Source: an uncultured Eubacterium sp.
Lineage (GTDB): Bacteria; Bacillota; Clostridia; Lachnospirales; Lachnospiraceae
NCBI GenBank assembly: GCA_900547255.1
Contig: URGC01000115.1
Coordinates: forward strand, 1 to 7,313
DNA: 7,313 nucleotides
Direction: 5' to 3'
Shown piece after piece: positions 1-5,007 of this stretch. The position numbers were made by a program, and so were the translations under genes. The first letter of the stretch is position 1, and every line of letters begins with the position of its first letter. Under the pieces are notes generated by a model. The model worked only from the letters and a program-made list of their open reading frames with translations. It did not search any database and was not told where the DNA came from.

Positions 1-195
1 CTCATATTTCCTTAGTTTATGCGAAATTTCTGTCATCATTACTGTTTTTCCAGAACCTCTCACACCCGTTATCTTGTATACTGATTCTGATGGATTATCA
101 TACGCAAAATTATTCAGAATTTCTTCTGGCTGTTTAGTTGCAATATATGTGTATTCCGGCATTTTACTGAATGTTGTTGTAAAAGGATTCTGCAT
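1..195 (-). CDS. AAA-type ATP-binding protein, N-terminal fragment (runs off left edge)
   Basis: An open frame enters from the left edge and starts at the ATG complementary to 193-195; 65 codons are in the window with no stop. The protein begins MQNPFTTTFSKMPEY. At residues 44-51 it has a clear Walker A (P-loop) motif, GVRGSGKT, preceded by the beta-strand-like VYKIT, so it should bind ATP or another NTP. A good SD (GGAG, 205-208) sits 9 nt before the ATG, which supports this start. The layout (short N-terminal arm, 'Y-I-A-T-x-x-P-E-E-I' segment, then P-loop at about residue 44) matches a family of Firmicutes AAA ATPases usually annotated only as 'ATP-binding protein', as I recall them. Walker B and the C-terminal domain lie outside the window, so the precise subfamily and role cannot be given. 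The leader contains 19-bp direct repeats (separate entry). Confidence 0.8.
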   Translation of the reverse strand, partial: MQNPFTTTFSKMPEYTYIATKQPEEILNNFAYDNPSESVYKITGVRGSGKTVMMTEISHKLRKYE

Positions 196-210
196 AATAA
201 TCAACTCCAA

Positions 211-267
211 TTTATACTTTTTATTTTGTTTTATACTTTTTATTTTCCTTTATACTTTTTTATACTC
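211..267. repeat. 19-bp tandem direct repeat (about 3 units) in the ATPase leader
   Basis: The 12-mer TTTATACTTTTT (plus strand) occurs exactly at 211-222, 230-241 and 249-260, a period of 19 bp. Units 1 and 2 agree at 17 of 19 positions; unit 3 keeps the 12-mer and then diverges. A further TTTATACT lies at 259-266, offset by 10 bp. On the minus strand the unit reads AAAAAGTATAAA and lies just before the SD of the left-hand ATPase gene. Two helical turns of spacing would put all copies on the same DNA face, as in operator or iteron arrays, but slippage-generated AT-rich repeats are an alternative. Confidence 0.85.
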
Positions 268-292
268 TATGGCAACTATATATTATTATCAA
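264..292 (-). promoter_or_regulatory. Possible promoter of the left-hand ATPase gene
   Basis: On the minus strand TTGATA (292-287), a 17-nt spacer and TAGAGT (269-264) form a weak sigma-A-like promoter about 70 nt before the ATG. Alternatives are TTGCCA (275-270) with TATAAA (254-249), but the spacing is only 15 nt. The region is so AT-rich that several -10-like hexamers occur by chance, so the choice is uncertain. The 19-bp repeats would lie in or just after the start site. Confidence 0.3.
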
Positions 293-312
293 CAAAATAA
301 AATAATATATAG
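276..312. repeat. Perfect 12-bp inverted repeat upstream of the ATPase gene
   Basis: CTATATATTATT at 276-287 is exactly complementary in reverse to AATAATATATAG at 301-312, with a 13-nt spacer. It lies upstream of the direct repeats and beyond the terminator of the neighbouring operon, around the -35 region of the possible ATPase promoter. It is not followed by a U-tract in either direction and contains almost no G or C, so it is not a terminator. A protein-binding site is the best guess. Confidence 0.6.
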
Positions 313-338
313 AAGCAATAATGAAATTCCTGATACTG

Positions 339-370
339 AAAAAGTGGCATCAAGCCGAAGCCTGATGCCA
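339..370 (-). terminator. Rho-independent terminator of the AEC-GH28-aminotransferase operon
   Basis: Read on the minus strand, an 11-bp stem TGGCATCAGGC / GCTTGATGCCA (370-360 and 355-345; one G-U pair, the rest Watson-Crick) closes a UUCG loop (359-356) with the especially stable C(UUCG)G closing pair. It is followed by C and five T residues (343-339). It starts 43 nt after the stop codon of the aminotransferase gene and so ends the minus-strand operon. It also insulates the leftward ATPase gene from read-through. Confidence 0.88.
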
Positions 371-413
371 GATAAATACTCAGAATACATGTGGGAAATT
401 AAAGTACAGTTCA

Positions 414-1598
414 TCATCTCCACTCTACGTCAACAGCCTCATTTGCAAGCTTTTTAAGATTTGCAAGTCTATTTACTGCCTCATTTAAGGTATCGTCCTT
501 CTTTGCAAAATGAAATCTTATAAGGTTATGAATGTCTTCCTTAAAGAAGCTTGAACCCGGCACCGCCGCAACACCTACATACTGTGCCATCCATTCGCAG
601 AATTTGACATCATCTTTGACACCAAACTCACTCACATCAACAAGTACATAATAGGCGCCCTGTGGGTCTGTATATTTAAGTCCAAGCTTTGCAAGTCCGC
701 CAACAAACACTTCCTTCATATGTGCATAATGGGCGGCAAGTTCCTCATAATATTCATCACCGAACATAAGACCTGTTGTTGCAGCCTCCATAAGAGGTGC
801 GGCTGCTCCTACTGTAAGGAAATCATGCACTTTCTTTACCCTGTCTATAATCTGTGGGTTAGCTATGACATACCCAAGTCTCCATCCAGTTATCGAATAA
901 GTCTTAGACAACGAATTACATACAATAGTTCTGTCTCTCATTCCATCAAGTGCCTGCATGTACACATGCTTGTTAGGTGCGTATACAATATGCTCATATA
1001 CCTCATCTGTGACAACATAGGCGTCATATTTCCTGGCAAGGTCAGCTATTGTGCTTAATTCCTCATATGTAAACACCTTACCACATGGATTAGATGGGTT
1101 ACATACAATTATAGCCTTGGCTCCCTGTTTAAATGCATCCTCAAGCTTTGTCGGGTCAAATGTAAATTCTGGTGGAACAAGTGGTACATATATTGGTTCT
1201 GCGCCAGAAAGAATTGTATCTGCGCCATAATTCTCATAGAATGGCGAGAATATAACAACCTTGTCTCCCGGATTGGTAATACTAAGCATTGTCGCCATCA
1301 TAGCCTCTGTACTTCCGCATGTGACAACAATCTCTGACTCAGGATCAATCTTGATTCCTGAAAAATGCTCATACTTGGCTGCAACAGCATCCCTGAAATT
1401 CTTAGCTCCCCATGTGAGGGCATACTGATGAGGGCCTATTCCTGCAACCTCAGATAATCTGTCTGTTATCTCCTTAGGTGGGTCAAAATCAGGAAATCCC
1501 TGTGACAGATTGACTGCTCCATACTTGTTGGCAACTCTTGTCATTCTTCTTATAACCGAATCTGTAAAATTGGCTGATCTTTCGCTTAACTCTCTCAT
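414..1598 (-). CDS. PLP-dependent class I/II aminotransferase
   Basis: The 394-residue protein is full length for a fold-type I, class I aminotransferase. It should move an amino group between an amino acid and a 2-oxo acid in the cytoplasm. Motifs in order: NLSQGFPDF (30-38), the glycine-rich cofactor loop CGSTEAM (94-100), NPSNP with the PLP-contacting N170, D198 and Y201 in VTDEVYEH, the Schiff-base K232 in SLSKTYSITGWR, the phosphate-binding R240, and substrate-carboxylate R361 in LIRFHF. The overall pattern resembles the I-gamma group (kynurenine/glutamine- or methionine-type and aromatic aminotransferases) more than AspC, but sequence alone does not fix the substrate. SD AAGGAG (1613-1608) lies 9 nt before the ATG. 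It is the last gene of the minus-strand operon, 55 nt after the GH28 gene, and is followed by the terminator at 339-370. An aminotransferase behind a pectin hydrolase is an unusual pairing. Confidence 0.93.
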   Translation of the reverse strand: MRELSERSANFTDSVIRRMTRVANKYGAVNLSQGFPDFDPPKEITDRLSEVAGIGPHQYALTWGAKNFRDAVAAKYEHFSGIKIDPESEIVVTCGSTEAMMATMLSITNPGDKVVIFSPFYENYGADTILSGAEPIYVPLVPPEFTFDPTKLEDAFKQGAKAIIVCNPSNPCGKVFTYEELSTIADLARKYDAYVVTDEVYEHIVYAPNKHVYMQALDGMRDRTIVCNSLSKTYSITGWRLGYVIANPQIIDRVKKVHDFLTVGAAAPLMEAATTGLMFGDEYYEELAAHYAHMKEVFVGGLAKLGLKYTDPQGAYYVLVDVSEFGVKDDVKFCEWMAQYVGVAAVPGSSFFKEDIHNLIRFHFAKKDDTLNEAVNRLANLKKLANEAVDVEWR

Positions 1599-1653
1599 AT
1601 TCCCTTACTCCTTGCAAAGCCTCACAATATAATACGCATTTACCAGTGACACT

Positions 1654-2985
1654 CTATTTCTCAACATAAGCTCCGTCATAGACATTTCCTTCAATAACAA
1701 TGTTACTGATTGTCTCTGGTCTGTCCGGAACTGGTTCAAGCTTTATTTTAGTACCACATCCGGCTATGTCGAGGTTTTCCAGAGTTATATTCTTAAAATA
1801 TGGCACATCATCTTCATTATCAATAGCAACAGTCTCATCACGGTTAAGAAGATTGAGCACATATCCCATAGTCATGATAACAGCCTCATTCTTAATATCC
1901 AACATTCTGATATTCTTACATGTTATATTCTCAACAACACCGCCACGTCCAAGCGCACTCTTAATTCTTACGCCGACATCTGTCCCGATAAATGTGCAGT
2001 CCTCAACCAGTATATCCCTTACGTCTCTTGACATTTCGCTTCCTATTACAAATCCACCATGACCATCAAATACAATACAATCGTGGATATAAATATTGCT
2101 GCAAGGGCCTGTAATCTGTCTTGCCACAGCATTTTTACCAGACTTAATGCAGATTGCATCATCACCTGTCTCAAAATTGCTGTGATGTATATGCACATTA
2201 GTACATGATTCAACATCAATTCCGTCACCATTCTGTGCATGGTATGGATTCCTAACCTTGATGTGTTCAACCGTGAGATTCTCACAGAAAAATGGATGAA
2301 TACACCACGCTGGTGAATTCATGAATGTCACACCACTAAGCAGGACATTATTGCAGTATTCAAGGCTTATCATAACTGGGCGGTAGAAATCATAGTAATC
2401 AGCGGCTTCTTTTAAAGCCTCCTCTGTGACACCCTGAATATTTTTCATATTGCCTTCAAAGCTTGATTTGGTTGGCATCCATATCTGTGTATTATTATTC
2501 GTTGTTATGACATATTCACTTTTTTTAAGCATTGCATCCCACTGCTTATCTGTGACTTTGAACTTCTTGACTGGTCTCCACTCATCTCCGCTTCCATCGA
2601 TAACACCTGCTCCAGTGATTGCCACGTTATCAGCATGTCTTGCAGTTATTGGTGAGACTGTTCTGATACAATCCTGCCCCTCATAATTAGTTATTATAAG
2701 TGGATAATCTTCTTTTGATTTAGTAAATCTAAGCACAGACTGTTCAGCGAGATTAAGATTAATTCCTGAACGAAGCTCTATAGGCGCACACGCCCATATT
2801 CCAGATGGAATGACAACAGTTCCTCCACCATTGTCTGATAATTCATCTATTGCTTTCTGTATACAGCAGGCATTCTTTCTTCCTGTCTCTACATCAAATA
2901 CTCCTTCAACAGCTCCATAATCGCTGATATAAACCTTATCTTCCTTAATTTCCGGCAATTTCACATTATAATCATTTCTATACAT
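1654..2985 (-). CDS. GH28 glycoside hydrolase (polygalacturonase family), cytoplasmic type
   Basis: This 443-residue protein has the right-handed beta-helix pattern of GH28 enzymes, which hydrolyse alpha-1,4 galacturonosyl links by inversion. All signature motifs are present: NGDG (252-255, in place of the usual NTDG) with D254, GDD (274-276) with D275/D276, GHGG (308-311) with H309, and RIK (340-342). The N-terminal part (YGAVEGVFDVETG, then GGGTVVIPSG) is the usual substrate-helix cap start. A 70-residue insertion at about 131-200, containing WMPTKSS, precedes SLEYCNNVLLSGVTFMNSPAWCIHP; this layout is reminiscent of exo-acting enzymes such as Thermotoga TM0437. There is no signal peptide (MYRNDYNVKLPEI), so it should act on imported oligogalacturonides, releasing galacturonate from chain ends; exo-action is an inference. 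SD AGGA lies 9 nt before the ATG. It is the middle gene of the operon, 115 nt after the AEC gene, with no terminator between. Confidence 0.93.
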   Translation of the reverse strand: MYRNDYNVKLPEIKEDKVYISDYGAVEGVFDVETGRKNACCIQKAIDELSDNGGGTVVIPSGIWACAPIELRSGINLNLAEQSVLRFTKSKEDYPLIITNYEGQDCIRTVSPITARHADNVAITGAGVIDGSGDEWRPVKKFKVTDKQWDAMLKKSEYVITTNNNTQIWMPTKSSFEGNMKNIQGVTEEALKEAADYYDFYRPVMISLEYCNNVLLSGVTFMNSPAWCIHPFFCENLTVEHIKVRNPYHAQNGDGIDVESCTNVHIHHSNFETGDDAICIKSGKNAVARQITGPCSNIYIHDCIVFDGHGGFVIGSEMSRDVRDILVEDCTFIGTDVGVRIKSALGRGGVVENITCKNIRMLDIKNEAVIMTMGYVLNLLNRDETVAIDNEDDVPYFKNITLENLDIAGCGTKIKLEPVPDRPETISNIVIEGNVYDGAYVEK

Positions 2986-3100
2986 GCTGGCACATCCTTT
3001 CTACACTTACAACTATGCAGCTTCTACAATTATTAACATCAGCCCAATCACAGCTTATCAATATAATTAACATATCAATTCAATTATTCTGCCAATGTAA

Positions 3101-4030
3101 TCAGTATAAACCGCACATCTGTATAATCATTGCATACAAAGGTAATGATACTATACTTAGCAGTGTTGATGCAACTACTAATCCTGCAGCATATTCCTGA
3201 TTTTTATCATACTGGACTGCAAGCATGGTAGTTATGGCTGCCGCAGGGCATGCTTCAAGTATAAGACAAACCATCGCTGTCATTCCAGAGATATGCAGAA
3301 TATAAAATACAGCAGTACATATTCCGGGGATTATTACAAGACGAACCAGAATACCAATCCACAGATATACATTTTTAAGAATATTTCTTATATCAGTCTG
3401 TGCAACTGTCACACCTGTTATAATCATTGAAAGCGGTGTATTCATCGCGCCTGCCATGCTTACAGGCTGTGCTATGACATCCGCTATCTGGATATTGCCA
3501 AAATATATCACAAGTCCTACAGCTACACTTATTACAGGAGGGCATGTTACCACTGCACGTAAAATGTCCTTAGGTGACTTTACTGATGCAAAAAACATAT
3601 ATCCAACAGTCCACAAAAGAATATTGAATACTGTGACATATGCACTCGCATACATTATTCCAATATCACCAAACATGGCACTTATAAGCGGAAATCCCAT
3701 ATATGCAGCGTTAGAAAATGAACATGCAAATTTATACACTCCACGTATGTCTTTCCTCACCATCAAAGCTGTAAGAAGCGTAATCACAATTCCTATCGTA
3801 CACAGAATAATACTGTATATGAATGCTTTACCAAGCTCTCCTGCATTATCGATTGATTTTCCCATAAAAGAGTTAATCACCATGCAAGGCACAACGAAAT
3901 CTATAAGAATACCTGATAAAACGCCCTTATGCTCATCTCTTACCACATGCGTCTTGTAAAGCAGTACTCCTGCCGCTATCAATATGAATAATTCAAACAC
4001 CTGCTTTGAGGTTATAAGTGCCAGTTCCAA
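3101..4030 (-). CDS. AEC-family (auxin efflux carrier type) membrane transporter
   Basis: The 309-residue hydrophobic protein has about ten membrane segments (roughly 9-26, 38-56, 68-90, 100-120, 122-148, 163-180, 190-210, 218-244, 250-272, 280-304) in two five-helix halves. That is the AEC family (TC 2.A.69) layout. Family-like motifs are PCMVINSF (48-55), SNAAYMGFPL (106-115) and PAAAITTMLA (262-271) followed by the charged loop QYDKNQEYAAG. Characterised bacterial members move organic acids such as malate and malonate; the substrate here is unknown and, judging from the GH28 neighbour, could be a uronate or another carboxylate. The start codon is TTG: no in-frame ATG occurs before residue 50, which would remove the first helix, and an excellent SD lies at the right distance. 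It is the first gene of the operon, divergent from the FCD regulator. Confidence 0.9.
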   Translation of the reverse strand: MELALITSKQVFELFILIAAGVLLYKTHVVRDEHKGVLSGILIDFVVPCMVINSFMGKSIDNAGELGKAFIYSIILCTIGIVITLLTALMVRKDIRGVYKFACSFSNAAYMGFPLISAMFGDIGIMYASAYVTVFNILLWTVGYMFFASVKSPKDILRAVVTCPPVISVAVGLVIYFGNIQIADVIAQPVSMAGAMNTPLSMIITGVTVAQTDIRNILKNVYLWIGILVRLVIIPGICTAVFYILHISGMTAMVCLILEACPAAAITTMLAVQYDKNQEYAAGLVVASTLLSIVSLPLYAMIIQMCGLY

Positions 4031-4046
4031 TATCTGTTCCCTCCTT
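4028..4046 (-). promoter_or_regulatory. Strong SD supporting a TTG start for the AEC gene
   Basis: On the minus strand AAGGAGG (4046-4040) precedes the TTG at 4030-4028 with a 9-nt spacer counted from AGGAGG. This is the best SD in the window and fixes the non-ATG start. The rare start codon may lower translation of the permease relative to the downstream genes. Confidence 0.8.
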
Positions 4047-4075
4047 AATTATTTGATATATTTTTCATATCGTGT

Positions 4076-4102
4076 TATATATTACATCATATGTAATATA
4101 TA
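4076..4102. promoter_or_regulatory. Palindromic operator candidate over the AEC promoter
   Basis: TATATATTACAT (4076-4087) and ATGTAATATATA (4091-4102) are perfect inverted repeats, 12 bp each, separated by CAT. The site covers the -10 box (4100-4095) and the expected start point (about 4088) of the leftward promoter, the position of a classical repressor operator. The adjacent divergent GntR/FCD gene is the natural candidate to bind it; that pairing is inferred from position, not from a known consensus. Confidence 0.75.
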
Positions 4103-4123
4103 TTCATTAAATTTTATTGTCAA
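4095..4123 (-). promoter_or_regulatory. Sigma-A promoter of the AEC-GH28-aminotransferase operon
   Basis: On the minus strand a consensus -35 TTGACA (4123-4118), a 17-nt spacer and a -10 TATATT (4100-4095) give a near-perfect promoter. Transcription should start near 4088, about 57 nt before the TTG start of the AEC gene. The palindrome at 4076-4102 overlaps it, so a strong promoter is probably held off by a repressor. Confidence 0.8.
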
Positions 4124-4133
4124 GTCTAAAAAT

Positions 4134-4162
4134 TTGATTAATAAAATAAAACATGATATATT
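4134..4162 (+). promoter_or_regulatory. Sigma-A promoter of the GntR/FCD regulator gene
   Basis: TTGATT (4134-4139), a 17-nt spacer and TATATT (4157-4162) form a promoter back to back with the leftward one; the -35 boxes are only 10 bp apart. The expected start is near 4169, giving a leader of about 64 nt. TGTAAT (4170-4175), the inner part of the operator half-site, lies just downstream within the imperfect dyad TGTAATTAACA (4170-4180), hinting at autoregulation. Confidence 0.6.
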
Positions 4163-4232
4163 ATCTATGTGTAATTAACAGACATTGCAGCAAAATCAAT
4201 ATCACAGGTATTTATAATCGGGGGATTTTACT

Positions 4233-4910
4233 ATGAAAATATCAGAAAGATACGCAAATGAATCAGCTAAAGATTATGTAGTGCGCCAGCTTATATATAA
4301 CATTGTCCATCTTAACCTAAAACCCGGACAGAAGCTTGAGACACCACAGCTATGTGAGCTTATGAAGGTCAGCAGCAATCCAATCAGAGAGGCTGAGCTT
4401 GAACTGAACCAGATTAATCTGTTAGAGATTAAACCCAAAGTCGGTATATATGTCACATACATAGACACATCTATATCTGATGAGATATGTGAACTAAGAA
4501 GCACTCTTGAAGCAGAATTAGCCGCCAAAGCATGCGATATGCTCTCTAAAGAACAGATTGATAAATTATGGGAAAATGTGGCAATGTGGCAGATGTATAT
4601 TAAAAGAGATGACGAAGAAAAGATATTCGCACTCGATAAAGAATTTCATGCGATGCTGTACCATTTCTGCAATAATAATTTCTGGTACAAGCTCGTCAAT
4701 AATGTCGCACCACTATTTGACAGAACAACAATCTTAAGTTTCAGATGTAATGAAAAAAGCAGAATCCTGCATGACCATGAGGAACTTGTGCAGGCTATAG
4801 AAAACAAGGACAAAGAAAAAGCTATTGCAATCTCCAAGCTCCACATGACAAGATACGCAGAAAATATGGCAGATATGAAAAAAATGTTTCCTGATTATTT
4901 TGCACAATAA
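4233..4910 (+). CDS. GntR-family transcriptional regulator, FCD (FadR-like) subfamily
   Basis: The 225-residue protein has an N-terminal winged helix-turn-helix at about 14-76 (LKPGQKLETPQLCELMKVSS, NPIREA, then wing KPKVGIYVTYI) and an all-helical FCD ligand domain from about 82 to 210. The usual FCD metal/carboxylate site is visible: D135 and H139 (DKEFH), H182 (HDHEELVQAIE) and H204 (KLHMTRY). FCD regulators commonly sense organic acids or uronates and repress nearby catabolic genes. In the recognition helix the usual Arg of the 'SR-x-P-V-R-E-A-L' motif is Ser48, and the usual Leu after REA is Glu55, so DNA specificity may be unusual. SD GGGGGA (4220-4225) lies 7 nt before the ATG. It is divergent from the AEC operon across a 202-bp region with two promoters and a palindrome, and 97 nt upstream of the SNF gene. 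Confidence 0.93.
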   Translation: MKISERYANESAKDYVVRQLIYNIVHLNLKPGQKLETPQLCELMKVSSNPIREAELELNQINLLEIKPKVGIYVTYIDTSISDEICELRSTLEAELAAKACDMLSKEQIDKLWENVAMWQMYIKRDDEEKIFALDKEFHAMLYHFCNNNFWYKLVNNVAPLFDRTTILSFRCNEKSRILHDHEELVQAIENKDKEKAIAISKLHMTRYAENMADMKKMFPDYFAQ

Positions 4911-4919
4911 TTAAATTGT

Positions 4920-4948
4920 TTTACATAAGATACAATCTGTAGTACACT
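4920..4948 (+). promoter_or_regulatory. Possible promoter of the SNF transporter gene
   Basis: TTTACA (4920-4925), a 17-nt spacer and TACACT (4943-4948) form the best promoter-like pair in the 97-bp gap. The -10 is poor (4 of 6). An imperfect dyad, TAC-N3-AGAT-ACA-ATCT-N3-GTA (4922-4944), lies inside it. Co-transcription with the regulator gene is also possible because no convincing terminator separates them. Confidence 0.35.
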
Positions 4949-4958
4949 GATATAGTTG

Positions 4959-4981
4959 TGCATATTCTATATTAATATGCA
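4959..4981. promoter_or_regulatory. 8-bp inverted repeat in the SNF leader
   Basis: TGCATATT (4959-4966) and AATATGCA (4974-4981) are perfect inverted repeats with a 7-nt spacer, ending 13 nt before the SD of the SNF gene. A TATATT hexamer (4968-4973) lies between the arms, so it could be an operator or a small leader hairpin. No U-tract follows, so it is not a terminator. Confidence 0.5.
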
Positions 4982-5007
4982 TTTACTACATTCTGGAGGA
5001 AAGATTA

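Noticed and set aside
211..312. CRISPR-like or mobile-element end
   Set aside because: Repeat units are only 19 bp with no unique spacers, and no transposase, target duplication or integrase is seen nearby.
74..457. Plus-strand open frame of 127 codons across the left intergenic region
   Set aside because: It is antisense to the ATPase start, runs through the AT-rich repeats and the terminator, and has low-complexity translation (F/L/Y/I runs) with no SD.
2986..3100. Separate promoter or terminator between the AEC and GH28 genes
   Set aside because: Only poor TTGATA-like matches without a good -10 and no GC-containing hairpin with a U-tract were found; the gap is treated as intra-operon.
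3456..3959. Plus-strand open frame of 167 codons
   Set aside because: It lies wholly antisense to the AEC permease gene, has no recognisable domain and no SD; it is a shadow of the hydrophobic coding strand. The same applies to 720-1058, 1700-2062 and 2450-2686.
4213..4218. TATAAT just before the regulator SD as its -10 box
   Set aside because: Transcription would begin inside the SD and no -35 lies at 16-18 nt; TTGATT-N17-TATATT upstream is better.
4904..4922. Terminator after the regulator gene (ACAAT...ATTGT followed by TTTT)
   Set aside because: Only five A/T-rich base pairs overlapping the stop codon; too weak to call.
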